From positions 2,730,501-2,794,500 of the forward strand of contig NC_092317.1 of NCBI RefSeq assembly GCF_036785885.1: 64,000 bases of DNA, in the 5' to 3' direction. A program made the position numbers and the translations under genes. The notes under the pieces were generated by a model that was given only the letters and a program-made list of their open reading frames with translations, did not search any database and was not told where the DNA came from. Each line of letters opens with the position of its first letter. Positions within the stretch are counted from its first letter, which is position 1. The stretch is from Coffea arabica. Taxonomy: Eukaryota; Streptophyta; Magnoliopsida; Gentianales; Rubiaceae. Below, piece after piece: positions 36,101 through 50,800 of this stretch.

Positions 36101-39100
36101 TACAGAAATAACAGAAATATATGACAATGTTGTGTTGACGACTCAATGGTGTTTTTCTTATTTTACTCCTGTTAGTTTTTATGTAAGAGCTTCTCAAAAA
36201 TATCTTTTTCTTTCAGGCACAAATGCGTGATTTGGATGGTTTTGTTGAAACAAGACAACGACTGCTCACTTTGAAACCAAACCACCGCATGAACTGGATA
36301 GGCTTTGCTGTAGCCCATCACTTGAACTCAAAGTAAACTGAGTTTTTTTTTTTTTTTGGGTGGCTGTACATTTTTTGTAGGCAAAACAACAATAAGAAAT
36401 TTTGACTTCTTGCCTTGTGATGCTTAGTTGCTTATGCCTCCTCTGTAGTGTTAAGTTTTAGAATCTAACAAGTAGTTCCAAGCTACGTGGTTGAATGGTT
36501 TCATATAGCCACAGGAAATATGAAGCATTCTTTTGCGATCTAGGAATCTCTTGTTCCAGTTCCGGAGCATATCTGTGCAGATATTAAAAAGACAGTTCTA
36601 GAAATAAAAACTGAGTTCTTTTTGGTGTTACCTCAGCTTCGTTTTAGCCTGATGTTTTGAATTTTCTACCTTTTGCTGCATGCATTGATGTTGGTTCCTT
36701 GTGTCACGGGTTGTGTTTCGAAATACCCTAAAGGATTGCGAAAAATTGGGGTCAGAACGAGTGGCTGGTGACACTTGTAATGCAGTATTTTATTCTGTTT
36801 TTTGGGTGGCTGCACTTGTTGGTTAACTTTGTAGCTGCTGCTTTCAGCTTATGCATGTGGCATGATGAATTTGTCATGTTTCTATATACAAGCCCTACAA
36901 TTTGTTGGCAAAAAATCTTTTGAGTTTAGATTATCAAAGAAGATAGGAAAAGCAGCAACCGTCTTCTGCTGATAGATGGCCAGAGAAATGGTGTGATATG
37001 GCATTTGAACCGATAGTATAAGTATCGTAAATCTGGTAATTATGGGTCTAATTCCACAAGTCACTGCATGTTGAACCTTTATTACTGAATCACTTGGGAG
37101 TGTCCATGCTTTTGGTACATTGTATGACATGAGAGTTGCAACTTGGCTTATCTCTCAGAAATCTATTCGTAGATGAAATGATAATTTTTTAATTGTGCTT
37201 TGTATGTACAAGAAGTTTGTACACTACCATCTATCCTAAGCTGATTACATGTTAAGGTAGTGGGACTCTTGCTGATATTTGCCCTTATGTGAAGTAATCT
37301 GGTTTTATAATTGCTGGAATGTAATTAAGCAGAAATTAGTCGTATCTGGTGGAATACTGGTATTGATGCATACACCTATATAAATTCTTTTTTTTTTTAA
37401 AATCAGTGGATCAAAAGCCATAGAAATCCTTGAAGCATATGAAGGAACTCTGGATGATGATCATCCGCCAGATAATGAGCGTTGTGAGCATGGGGAAATG
37501 CTTTTGTACAAGGTAATAGTACAGGCTCCACATAACTTATGATTTTGTTGAGTATCCTTTACGTTCTGGGGTTGCTATGTCTTTATCAGTATTTCCAACA
37601 TACAGCGGGTGTACATGTTAGCCATTGTGCATAATCTAACACAATAGTGCATTCATAAACTTAATTCTTTCTGATTTTGGAGTTATGGTTGGAATTGAAC
37701 TAATTGCTAATCTAGATGTTGATAAAGGTTTGGACTTTTATGATATGATTGTTCGTTTATTACTTGAGTCGCTTCTTGGTTTTGACATTGTTACACCAAA
37801 ATCTAAGCAATTAGGATTGATTTGTTGTTTTTTGTTGGTTGGGTTTTGCAAAAAGATGTACTTTTGACTGCACGTTTTAGGGATTTAAGAACTGTCAGCA
37901 CTTCGGTATTTAGTTGCATTATCTTGGTTGAATTAGGATTCAACTGGAGCATAGCTTTATTTACCTTCTAGAGTTAATATAAGACCATGCGCTACTTGAA
38001 GAGTTTCAAAAGTAGTACTCCCTCCATCGCATTGAGACTGTTATGCTTTCCTTTTTGGGCTGTCCCAAAGTATGGCTCACACCCAAAATGGAATGCAAAA
38101 TTTCTCTTGTTTCAACTTTTTACCCTCCAAGATTCTCTTCTTTTTTTTATTTATTTATTGGTGGACCCCTTGAACTTCACTTGCTATAGACCAAAATTAC
38201 TTGCTTTGCCATGAGATACACATGCCTAGATACAAGATATGAAATCATGCATGAAACTTAATCTTCTAAATGGGTTGTAAATTCTTGTAATCAATGTTGG
38301 CTCTACATGTCAATCTTGTCTTCAAAAGTTACTTTAAGAGTGGCAAAATTGGAAAAATAGGCTGAAGCTCACGTTCATATGGCGCTGTGCATAAAAAGTT
38401 CAACTCCCAAAGCATGACAAAGTTTATGGGACGGAGGGAGTATTAAGTACAGAAAGGTATACTGCTGATGTGTTGGTGGAATTGGTCCAAATGATTTATG
38501 GAATTACCCTTTGAAACTCGTAGTATTGAAATGTGTGTATGGCATGTGGTTTTGGGCATATTTTGCTGATAGCGATGGAAGTATTCTTATGCTGGTGCAT
38601 AGTCTGTGTTTTCTCGTTTGTGGGTGTCTTTATGGTATTTGACTGGAATCTGTTGTCTTTATGGTGTTTGGCTGTAATTTTATGCATGAGATTTCTTGTT
38701 TCAGATATCTTTGCTTGAGGAGAGTGGGCTTCTTGAGAGAGCTCTCGAGGAATTGCACAAGAAAGAGTCCAAAATTGTAAGTATGTATGTATGATACTCT
38801 TGTTCGGTAGCTAGTTGATGCAGAGAGCATGTATGTTAGACCTGTAAAATTTATTGTGTTCTATGAATGACATTTCTAGGTTGATAAACTGGCCTACAAG
38901 GAACAAGAGGTTTCTCTTCTGACGAAGCTTGGTCTTCTGGAAGAAGGTGAAAAAGAGTACAGATTGCTGCTCTCCATGAATCCTGACAATTACAGGTATT
39001 ATCTTTTAGACTTTTAGTCTGACAGTCATCTTTTCTTTGGGTTTCTATCTATTCCCTGTCTTTGATACTGTACTTCAGAGGATGATATGCTTTTATTTTG

Positions 39101-42100
39101 CCGTATGATATTCCTGACAATTATTACATGTGAAGAGATGCTTGTCATACCTTTAGTGTTTCTGCTCTTCAGATATTATGAAGGGTTACAAAGATGCCTG
39201 GGGCTTTTTTCTGAAAAGGGTCATTATTCATCAGATGAGATTGGTCAGTTAGAAGAATTGTACGAGTCACTTGCTCAGCAATACAACAAGTCATCTGCTG
39301 TTAAGGTTACATAGCTCCTTTCATTGTCTCTTCACATTTTTTGCCTGCCTTGAAGATTTATCTGGTCCATTGTCTAAAACTTGGAAGGTTATCTTACTTG
39401 GTGATTGTATGCCTGGGAGGATAACTTTATAGGAAAGTACTCTCATTTGGCTTTGATGTGGTAAATGTCGCTTATTGTGCACAATTTGTTAATTGCAAAC
39501 TATTCTTATCAAGGTAGATCGTTTTGAGATTGCTTGTGATGTGGTAAATGTAGCCAGTTCTGCTTGTTATCCTTGCAGAAATAGACCCTTTTGAGATTGT
39601 TTGTTCTTCAATTTGCTGGTTTCTGGACTTCTTGAGGACGTTCTGGAATCAATGTTAAATCTACATCACACCACTCCCCCTCGCTTCTTCCTTTCATTTT
39701 AATTTCTCAATTTCGTATGCCAGAGAATCCCACTGGATTTTCTTGAAGGTGAAAAGTTCCAGAAAGCGGTAGAGAGTTATATTCGTCCTCTCTTAACAAA
39801 GGTATGGAAATTCATCTTTTCATGTTACTTTTTGACTAGCTAGATAACTTTTTCTGGCGTTTGAGTTGTAATACTTGACCTTGAATCATATCTTGGTTAT
39901 GAAGCTTAAATACTCTCTTTGGTTGATTTGTAGGGGGTTCCTTCATTATTTTCTGATCTATCCCCTCTCTATGATCACCCTGGAAAGGTTTGGTGTACTT
40001 GTGAAATCTTTCCTGTTGGGAGGAGAAAATTTATTTTCTGATACACTTGCTTGGTGTTTACACCTATTTCACTACCTTTTTCTACAGGCAGATATCCTGG
40101 AACATGTAGTTCTTGGGTTGGAGTTGTCCCTTAAGACAAGTGGTGGATATCCTGGGAGGTATTGGTTATAAAAGTCATTGCAGATCTTGTATTGTGCTGT
40201 AGTCCTTTTGATACTCGGCACATGAACTCAGTTCTCAGTCTTGCACTGTTTTGAGTAATTACCAGTTGTATTTTATTTTTAATAATTTTCAATGATGAAT
40301 ATAGCACTGAAAAGGGTCCCTACAGCTGATAATTAACCTTCTAAGATATATAATGCTAGAATAAAACAAGTTTTACAGATTTAAATTTCTGGTCCTTAGT
40401 GCTTCTGTGCATATTCTCTAATTATTTTTTAATTATAACAAGTCAAGATGTTGTCAATGAAAGATATTGTGAAGCTTATGCCACAACTAGATGTTGGTCG
40501 TGTCTTATGGAGCTTCATTTTCCTTCTTAATTGGTTATCTTTGACTGGTAGTGAATACCTGATATGCACAAAATTATGCTATCATATCAATTTGTGCATA
40601 TCAACATGTTTTGTATTTTCCTGTGCATGCAGCTTGGATAAAGAGCCACCTTCTACATTGATGTGGGCCTTGTTTTATTTAGCTCAGGTTTCAATTGATC
40701 TCCTTAATATCTTTTACATCTTTTTCTGTTTCATATGTAAGCTTCTTCCTAAATCTCCTAAGGAGCTTCATTATTGCAGCACTATGACAGACGTGATCAA
40801 CAAGATATTGCTCTAGCAAAAATTGATGAGGCTATAGTACACACTCCGACTGCGATAGATTTGTACTCTGTCAAGGTTTGTCTTCTCTGTGCATAGAGGT
40901 TATTTTATAGCTGTGATGCTTATTTTCAATTTTTCATTGCCCATAGTCTATGGGTTTTATGTCTATTTTGTTCCCATTCACTTATCTTGCTGTGATGATA
41001 TGATCACGTTAGTTTCTTGTAGAAATTATTATATTTTACCATTATCCTGTTTGTTTAGTCAAATCTTTGCTCCATGTAGCTCATCCAACTAGGATACATG
41101 TTACTAAATGTAAAGCACCTAAAAACATTAGACTATTTTTTCATAAAGTTAGGTGGATGTTTGGAATAATTACTGCAGCAGGGAGTAAGAAATGGAATGA
41201 TATGATCCACGTATATAATATGTTAAGCTAATTCCTTTAGTAGAAGATAGAGAGGTTTTCGACTTTATCAAAGCAGATAAATAGCTGGAACCTGTTTTTT
41301 ACATCTTTATGACACTAGAGTACTCTTTTCTTTTTCCTTCACAAGTCATAATAAGTAATTGCTGATTTTAAATGCTGATTCCTTGTTGATTTCTTGGTTT
41401 ATTGTAGAATAAATATGCGGAATGTACTGAATAACATACATGTTTTGTTGATTAGAAAAATGCTATACAAGCTTTGCTCTAAAGCATAATTCAACAAGTT
41501 GCTCACCATTGCTAAAATTTTGTTGGAAACTTGAAATGCTGATTGGCTGACAGTTTGTTGGAAGGGTGCTGGTTTCTTGTCCCTTTGCACTTAAAATACA
41601 ATAATATTCGATGTTATATACTAAGGACGTCTTGATTCATCATGTGTTTATATTAGATGGGTAACTGTGTATGCTATGGTTGCACAAATGCATAGATGTG
41701 ATGAATCTAATGCATTTCGTGTAAACATGTGCTCTTAGTTGGAATGGATCATGGTCTTTACTTTTCATTTGGGTGCTTAAGGTTCAAGGCCTTTCTAGTT
41801 TGGCCCACCTCGCACTTTCAACTATTTTGATGTTGATTTGTAGGCCTTTCAACTATGTTGTTCTTTATCTGGTTTCTATCTTCTTCAATTTGTGCCAATT
41901 AGGATCCATTTGCTTTCGATTTAGATTGTGCTTTTTCTTTATGCTACTTACGTGGTTTTCTATCTACAACAGAGCAGGATTTTAAAACATGCAGGTGACT
42001 TCTTAGCTGCTGCTGCAATGGCAGATGAAGCTAGGTGTATGGATCTTGCAGATCGCTATATTAATAGCGAATGTGTTAAACGCATGCTGCAGGCTGATCA

Positions 42101-45100
42101 GGTTACAAGCTTTTAAGACTAATGTTTCTACTTTCTACAGAAGAAGGAAAGATATTACTTAATTTTTGAAGCTATAAGTTGATTCTTGGTCTCAATTGTT
42201 GAATCATTCTGTCGACTTGTGACATTTCTTTGAAGGTTACTCTGGCAGAAAAAACAGCTGTATTATTCACAAAAGATGGAGAGCAACATAACAACCTCTA
42301 TGACATGCAGTGCATGTGGTCTGCCTCTATTCAGACTATTTCAATAATTTCTGGGAATTCTGGAATATTTGATTATGGTAATTAATCTTTGATCGTAGGT
42401 ATGAATTGGCATCAGGTGAAAGTTACTTGCGGCAAGGTGACCTTGGACGAGCTTTGAAGAAATTCTTAGCTGTTGAAAAGCACTATGCTGATATCGTTGA
42501 AGACCAATTTGATTTCCATTCCTATTGCTTAAGAAAAATGACTCTCCGGACTTATGTTGAAATGTTGAAATTTCAAGATAGGCTCCATTCACATACTTAT
42601 TTTCGTAAAGCAGCTTTTGGAGCTGTCAGGTAATGGTTCTAATCAGCTTAATTCTTAAGTTCCTGATCATTTGATAACAAAGTTGAAGGTTTCTATTGCA
42701 TCATGGTTATGCCAGTGAAACAATACGAGGTTTTAGGAAGTTGGCTGTTTGATTGATACACCTTAATGCACGCTTCTCATTTTAGCACGATAGTCTTGCT
42801 TTCGTATTCTATGCAAGGCTAGTATACATTGAATAATTATAATCTCCAGTGACTGTAATATTTTTCATGTCTAATTAACATATTCATGTCTTTTTGAATT
42901 GATTCAGATGCTATATTAAGCTGTACGATTCTCCTTCTAAGCCATCAGCTGAAGAAGATGATGAGATGTCGAAGTTGCCACCTTCTCAAAGAAAGAAACT
43001 GAGGCAAAAACAAAAGAAGGCAGAAGCGCGAGCTAAGAAAGTATTCTGTGTTTCTTTCTGTGGCTAATAACAACTGTTTCTTGCATATGCACTTTGATTA
43101 TACTTGAATTGTTTTTAGGAGGCAGAAATTAAAACGGAAGAATCACAAGCCAGTAACGCCTCTAAATCTGTGAAGCGTCATGTGAAACCAGTAGATCCAG
43201 ATCCACACGGTGAAAGGTTATTGCAGGTAATTTATCCTGTGTGCTGTGAAATTTATCTGGTTTGTTAAATGTTTAAGTTGCTATGACTCAGGTTAATATT
43301 AGTCTTCTCATCAGTTACATTTTTCATGAACAAGTCATTGACAAATGGAAAAATATTCATAAACAAGATGATGTAATTTTGGACCGCTTTTGTAGGTTGA
43401 AGATCCATTGCTTGAAGCAACTAAGTATTTGAAGCTTCTTCAGGAATACTCACCTGATTTCTTGGAGACACATGTACTCTCTTTTGAAGTACATATGAGA
43501 AAGCAGAAACGCTTGTGTGCTTTGAAGGTAGACTATTTTTCTTTCAGACATCTTAAAGGAGGACATAGGAAAAAGAAAAGTGTTTGGAGGGGTTATATAA
43601 ATGTCGTACATTTTTTAAAGCAATCATTATTGAGCTTTTCCCCTAGTTTTTATTTTTATTTTTTGCTACCCCTTTCCTAACTGGGTCAGTACTCTGCTCG
43701 TCTGCCTTTTGTTGAATTGTAAGTGGATGAAGAAATTTCTTTATTTTATGCAGGCAGTAAGGAATTTATTGCGGTTGAATGCTGACCATCCAGACACACA
43801 TCGTTGCTTGGTATGTAGTTGTTACATCAAATAAGTTGATGTGACTTCTTGACTGTTTCTGTTGGGGATTTATGATATACCTAGACATCCAAACAAGTGT
43901 TTGGAGTTCTGAAGGGCCTAGTTTTCTTGTCATCGTGATATCATGTGTAATTGTCGCAGATAAAATTCTTTCACAAAGTAGGATCCTTGCCTGCTGCAGT
44001 GACAACTGCTGAAAAGATCATCTGGGCTGCAATTGAAGAAGAGCGACTGACATATGGGTACTTTTTGTCTTCTGAAGTTTGTTTTAACCACACCCCTTTC
44101 GTATGTGGCTGCAGGCTTTCAGCTAGATACTTGTATCTTACCATCTTTTTTTAACTTTTTCCAGTCAGTTGCGCGAGAAATCTCTTCTGGAGGCTAATGC
44201 CTCTTTCTTTGAGACACATAAAGGTCATCATTGTCTACCTCTTGTTGCTTGGAAATGTCCAATATACAATACATGACATGATACCATAATTACCTGGAAT
44301 TTTTTCTCTTGTTTCTTGTCCTGCAGATTCTTTGATGCATAGAGCAGCTGCAGCAGAAATGCTGTTTGTTTTGGAATCAAACAAGAAGGATGAGGCTGTC
44401 AAATTAATTGAAGAATCAATCAATGAACCCTTGTCAATGTAATGTCACTCGACAGCCCAGAATAATTTTTTATTTTTTTTCCATGATGCTGTTTTGCATG
44501 GTATTTTGCTTTCTTTTAGATTATTGCATGTTGGAGCTCTCACATGTTTTTCGTTGATCAGAAAAGGACTTCTTGGACCGGCGAGGAAATGGAAGCTCAA
44601 AGATTGTATTGCTGTTCACAGTGCTCTAGAGAAAATATTTGATGATCAAGATGCAGCCTTGCGTAAGTCTTCATCCCATGTCTCTTGCATTATCTTGACT
44701 TCAGTAACAGATATTTAAATCCTGCTTGCTTGAAGAGATGAGGGTATAGGACACTTGTAATTAGCTTATCAGTCCGCAGTTTAGTTGCATGGGAATCTAT
44801 TACTTGAATCTAAGTTATCTTGTCTGGTTTTTAGTTGCATTCATTCTGATGTTGTATCATGTTTAAATATAATTTATCCTTGACCTTGTTATTGCCTGAT
44901 GCAAGGACGTGGAAGTTTCATGTGTCAGAATATGTATAAACGCATGGCTATGTGGTTCAGAAAGAATCAGAAGCATCTAGTGCTGAACTTGTTTTACATA
45001 TGTTCGTTTGGCAGGATGGAAATTACGCTGTGCTGAATATTTTCCATATTCTACATACTTCGGAGGCAAAAAGTGTTCTGCTATCACAAAATTGGCTCAT

Positions 45101-45241
45101 CACCAAACAGAGGAAACCTCTGAAAGTGCAGGTACAGTCAATCCCCATGCCACTGAATTTTCAACGAATGGAAACCTGGAGAAATCAGAAGGGTCTAAGG
45201 ATTTGGCTGGCCAACTACATTCAAGTCTTGTACTCAGCTAA
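33144..45241 (+). CDS. NAA15: N-alpha-acetyltransferase 15, NatA auxiliary subunit
   Basis: TPR-repeat scaffold that holds the catalytic NAA10 at the ribosome for co-translational N-terminal acetylation. Twenty-six exons join in frame to 909 aa: 33144-33194, 34067-34145, 35353-35435, 35549-35698, 36217-36332, 37407-37512, 38705-38776, 38880-38995, 39173-39305, 39724-39801, 39934-39987, 40088-40158, 40633-40687, 40780-40875, 41973-42101, 42236-42318, 42399-42629, 42908-43040, 43119-43226, 43396-43527, 43754-43810, 43960-44057, 44165-44223, 44327-44438, 44562-44662, 45015-45241. Landmarks are [55 protein letters not shown], a Lys/Arg-rich helix at about 590-625 ([16 protein letters not shown]) and [15 protein letters not shown]. 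Length agrees with plant homologues of about 900 aa. Introns 2, 5, 6 and 14 exceed 1 kb. Intron 6 contains a MITE. Confidence 0.95.
38018..38440. mobile_element. Stowaway-like (Tc1/mariner) MITE in NAA15 intron 6
   Basis: Ends are CTCCCTCCATC at the left and the inverse GGACGGAGGGAG at the right. TA dinucleotides flank both sides (38016-38017 and 38441-38442), the mariner-type target duplication. The element is 423 bp, non-coding and well away from both splice sites. Confidence 0.8.
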
Positions 45242-47588
45242 CCTGGCAGTTAGATGGTTTTTGTCTGGCTGATAACGCATCCTTTTGAGACGTTGGATTA
45301 CCGTTTCAAGGAGGAGAAATATCCAGAGTGCTAATTTTTGATGTTTGTGCAAATAGCTGGGAGTTTTGCTGTTGGTTTAGGACCTTTTCATTGTGCCCCA
45401 CTTTGACCTCTGCACGGTAATTATATGATTTCCTTGAGAATGTGCGTGAACCGCTCCGAATGTAATATGGTAGAACTTGCGCGCTATATTAGCTATTTGA
45501 CGGTGAGCTGTTGAGGCCGAGATTCCGAGTCTTCTGTTGCCAACATGATGAGCAACTTTTCAATTGAAGTGGCTCACTTGGAATTGACCGGTCACTGGTT
45601 CTAGTTTATTATAAGCAGGATACTCTTGATAGTCATAGCAATTTGAAGAGCATGTTGTACTTCCCAATTTCATTCACATTCTTAATGTATAAATGCTACT
45701 GCATGTAAGAAAATTTTGTCCTTACCTCATAAAGTAAGACATTTGAGATTTGTAGCCAAGAAATTCACACAAGGCAATATATTCAGTTTCCTCTGCAGTC
45801 TGCACTTCACTTTTTATTCCGCCTGGGTAAAATAGCCCAAGCCGCCCTTCGCTCTACAGTCTGAGAGACCAAGTGCCCGTCAAGAACTCTGGTGCAATGT
45901 CGCAGATAAACAAAGATTGGGAAGACCGGGTGCCTCCTTATCAGCAGATCCATTTGCCTCTGAGCACGGCCGTCTCTGCAACCCCATGAAAACATGAGTA
46001 ACCTGCAAGGTTTTCCTTTCGAGTCTTTCATTGCTTGATGAATGCCACCGGACGTTCAGTAAGATTATCTTCTCTGGAGTCCGCCGTCTTATTTAATGAA
46101 AGAGGCATCGACATAAATATACATTAAGAATAAGATGCTTGACAGGGTTGCTTTTTACTTGATAGTGCTAAATTGTCAAGTTCCCCTTAAAATCATGATC
46201 TCCTCGCAAGATTTTAAGTAGTGAGGGGAAAATGCCAATGCCATGCTCATTTGTGGTCTTTCTGTTGGTATTTCATGTTGCATGTAAAGCCGGGAATAAC
46301 AACATCATGCCGCGTTCTGAAAATTACAAATGCACAATGTGACGTGTCTTATGAGCCAAGAATTAGCTGATTTACTATGCCTTTTTAGAACTTTCTATTG
46401 GAATAGAAACCCTTGTATACTACCAATATTTTAAATGGCCAACACACATGAAAATTGTTATGGCACTTCAGAAACATTATCAAATGGATTCTGAGAATAG
46501 CTTGTCAAAAAATCCGAGCATTAGAAATATTAATACGAGAATGGACTGTGGAGTTGCGTGTTAACATATTTATAATATTAGACATCGTTCCCTCAGTGTC
46601 AACTTTATAATAAATCTTTCACTGCGACTTTGATTGTCTCAGTCTTTTTTTCTTTTCTTTTCTGGGTGAAACAAAGTTTATGTTCTCTAGTCATTCAATA
46701 AGATTTATCGTCTTATTCCTATTTTTGGTTCAGAAGAGCTGCTCAATCGAATGTTTATTCAGAATACCTTCCTCCTGCTGTTTCTGTGCTCAACTTTCAC
46801 TCTCATCTACTCTCTGAACGGATCTCCCGTGGCATTTAATGCTCTTCTTCGAAACATTTCACAGCCACATGATTAATTTTGAACGATCGAGACTTCGAGA
46901 GTGGCCCATGGTTCAGATTTCTGTATTTGAAGCTTGTGCCTTCAGGGCCATGAGATATATATCTGAAGGCATGGATCATGTTAATACACACTTCCAATCT
47001 CGCGTCCACCAATGCATGCATGCGTGGAACCTGGAAGTTGCCTTGAAATGGTGGGTCGGTGATCGATGTGCTCTTCTTGAGGATTTTAGAGCGAGCATGC
47101 GGCAGCATGGAAAACTACATCGTACGGACTATTAATTTTAGCTCAATTCATTTCATTTGGCCCTCCTCCTCCTCCTATAGTCCTATTACGTCCTTCTCAT
47201 CCATTTCAATTCATTTCATTTGACTCGGATAGTGAGAGGTTTGTAAATTTGAGAATACAATGGAATATGGGAAGACAGATAAAAGTAGAGCTGAAAGGGA
47301 TAAGTTCGGAGCGTAATTTACATAATTAAATAAAATGAGGTTTCTCTTCAACAATTTTCTTTTTAAATTGGATCCAATCATGCGCAAGGCTAGAAGTGCA
47401 CAGAAAAATGAAAATCAATATAGGGAACATTAATTCTTGAATAAAGTTCGAGTTTTTGTGAAACCGCAAATTACATTGATGAGTGGAGTTGGTTCATCCT
47501 CCCAAGACGACCTCAACACTGAAATCTACTGAATCTTTTTTTTTTTCATCCATCTGTTGGGTCATGGGTGGGCTAGCTGAATTGGAGC
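45242..47588. other. Intergenic after NAA15, no gene recognised
   Basis: The first few hundred bases are NAA15 3' UTR. At 46836-47135 both strands are open for 90-98 codons, but neither protein resembles a known family and codon periodicity is not obvious. Nothing else is supported. Confidence 0.35.
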
Positions 47589-47873
47589 CATGGTTCAAAG
47601 ACTCGGCTGAGTCCGATTTCGAAATACTTGAATTTTCGAGACGTCACTATAAAGGGTTAAAACGGTCGAGTCACACCGAATCACTCCGAGTCATCACGAG
47701 TTAACTCGAATTTTTATTATTTTTACTAATTTTTTAATTAATTTTGTTTATCATATTTTTTTACAATTTTTAGAATATTAAATATTTTAAAAATTCGCGT
47801 CTTGCGGAGACCGCAACGATATACCGAAATCCATGTGGAACCGTTTGAGCCGCGACTGCGACTTTGAACCATG
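47589..47873. mobile_element. hAT MITE with perfect 8-bp target duplication
   Basis: It begins CATGGTTCAAAGACTCGG and ends in inverse as CTTTGAACCATG. ATTGGAGC lies on both sides (47581-47588 and 47874-47881), the 8-bp duplication characteristic of hAT transposases. It is 285 bp and non-coding. Confidence 0.85.
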
Positions 47874-47881
47874 ATTGGAGC

Positions 47882-50800
47882 ACAAATTAGAATTTCCATC
47901 TGATTAACGCCTTCGACGATGCCTCGATCATATGCAGTGGAATCCACGAACATGAATGAAAATGATGGCACTAATGAGAATGAGAACCTCAAGATCATAG
48001 CATCGCCAACACACGGACGACTATCCATCACACCGCTGGAGTCTTGCTTCAACAACGAGCTTTTAACACGGCAGCTAGCTGTTCTTGCAGTTCTACTTTC
48101 GTCCATTTCTTGCAATTCTTGTACTTGTTATATTATTTGATATATTATAACATTATATTATTACATTTTTTAAAAATTAATATATACATGCACACACTTA
48201 TTACATTATTTGGTATATAATAACATTCTAAGCATGTTTGAATAACAAACTTTTTTCAAATTTGATTTTGTTTCCATCACAAATATATTTTTCAATCATC
48301 TTTTTCATTCTACATACATCACAAAAGGTATTACAATAATTATTTCAAATAATATTTTAAATAATCTCTCATCCGAATACACCGGTTATATTGTTGCTTT
48401 CATAAAAGCATTAATGTGCATAAATCAAATATTTCATATATATTCAGCATAGCATTGTAGACACAGTTACACCCCAAAGATTATGATATACATAACAACC
48501 GAACCCAACATGACTGCATCTGCCTCTACCCTACAGAGAAGAGGAACTGATAATGGGAAGACGTCCTTCACTTTCCCGAATCCATTAATGTGTAGTAACA
48601 AAGTCTTGCATGGTCCTATCTTCTATCGTGCTGCTTAACAAAGGGGAATTCTTGACATGCATATAGGGCATTTATCAATTTCTTTTTTAAAAAAAAAAAT
48701 TTGAAGGTCACATTTTGAATCTTTTGCCCAGAAGTACGTAGGGTATGTTCCAGCCTTGATGTCCATTCACGGTTGGAGCCTATCGTGTAATTCGGACACC
48801 AATTTTCTTAAATAATTATATGTAAGTGGTTGAGGGAGAAAACTTAGAAATATATAGCGGATCCTGGCAGGCTTTTTTTTTTAAAAATTTTTTTGGTTGG
48901 TTTAATTCTTTCCCAACCAAGGAGAGGCAGAGGCAGTATTATTATATATGGATGTGCAGGGAGACAACTCCATCACAGATAACCCTTTTGTGGGACGTTG
49001 TATCGGTGCATTTCACTGCCATGTCCGGCGCTAATGAAGCATATGCTGGGTTGGAAAGAAACACGCTCTCAATTTTTAATTAGTCTTTAATTAGCAACCT
49101 TATAATGAATATGATTAGTCTTCAATCACAAGGTTAAATAAATTATATGTGTACACATGCAAGTCTTGTGCGAGTGAGCACACGCAAACACACATAGATC
49201 TAATAAGGTACATATGGTATACATATATAGAGGAAAAGTAACCCCTTAGTTCAAGTCACTTTTTCCATGAAATGACTATATGTCATTTTACATACATGGG
49301 GTTTTTTTTTTTTTTTGGCTCCTAGTGTTTGTATATAGGAGTTGAAAGTGTCTGAAAGATTAAAAAAATAATAATAATTCTCCATCATGACATCTTGGAG
49401 GGTCACAAGAGGCTATTATTGAAGGTTGGATGAGGTTTTTAATCTCTACTTAATTAATTTTAGCTTGCCTTGATGGTATTGCTTTATCACCGAAACAAAG
49501 AAACTAGAAAATATCAAAGAGATTTCATGTGGACGCACATATGAGGCTACTTGGGTTCACAAAATCTTGACTGTGGCAGATGGAATTTTGAAGTATTATT
49601 TGCTCACACTTTCAATTCAAATTAACTCTTTGGTGAGTTATAAATGGATAGAGATGACCTTTAATCATCAAGTATGCTAATGGTAGACTTAAAAAAAAAG
49701 GGATAATTTCACAAACCTCCCCTTAAGTTTATGACGATTGCAGGAAGTACCCTCTAAGTTTAAAAAATTACATAAACCTCCTTTAGACGTAGTTTGGGGC
49801 TCACTTTGCTGATATAAGCAAAATATCTCCGTTGATAATCCTATATTACCCCAGGGGGCTTTTCTCCATAGAAATAAAATTACTTTGTAATTTTAAACTT
49901 AATATATTGCCACATACTTTAAGAAAACTTGGGATGATCACTATATTATTACCGCGAGACCGACTTCACTAGACTGATTTCTTTGATGATAAGAAATCGC
50001 ATGATTTGTCAGGACACATAAAAATCTAGCACAAAGTTAGCCGATTTAACTACTCAAGACACAGTCCCCTTCAGTCAGAAAGGGTAGGATGTGCTTTTAA
50101 TTAGTTGACGTATAAATATTAGTGATCCCAACGATAAGACAATTTTTCTCCTACTTATTAGTTAGGTTAGTTAAAGTTCGTTGATTCTTCTCCTTGTACT
50201 AGCCTAAAGATTCACATCAACAACATTCAAGATATGGTTGCACATGAATGCATTTGTATGCTTGAATTAACTGGGTTCTCTTTCAACCAGTAAATTAATA
50301 ACTTTGCGCACTAAACTAGTAAGTATATGGTGGTTTTAGTTTCCCAACCGTCGTGCTTGATCTTGTTCTCCGATACACACCGTTCACCGACCATATTGGT
50401 CGGATTCTTGTTCTCTGCAAAATGAAGGAAAAACGAATATTGGCAGTTGGCATGACTTTGCAATATCGAACAAGATACATATATGGAGTATTTGGCACGT
50501 TCCTGTGAAGTGTGAACTTGCTGCTTTTCCATGGAAGATCATTCGCTACGATCTACATCGAAGAAGAATATGTTCTTTAATTTTGACGATCGATTTCTTT
50601 TGCGAGAGACAATGAAACTATATATGTGCCAGCCAACTCACGAGGGTGTATAAACTGATGAGACTTCATCTTTGTAAGAGTAATTTTTTTTAATTTCTCC
50701 CTCCTTCAATTCCTCACACCCAAAAAAATAAGACAAAGGAAAAAAAATGATGGTGAAGATATTTTTAAGGCAGACATAAATTAGAAAAAAGTTGGAATTC

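Noticed and set aside
49699-49880. Second complete MITE of the GGGATAATTTC type
   Set aside because: Only one end is present. I could not find the opposite inverted end or a target duplication, so it is noted only as a fragment.
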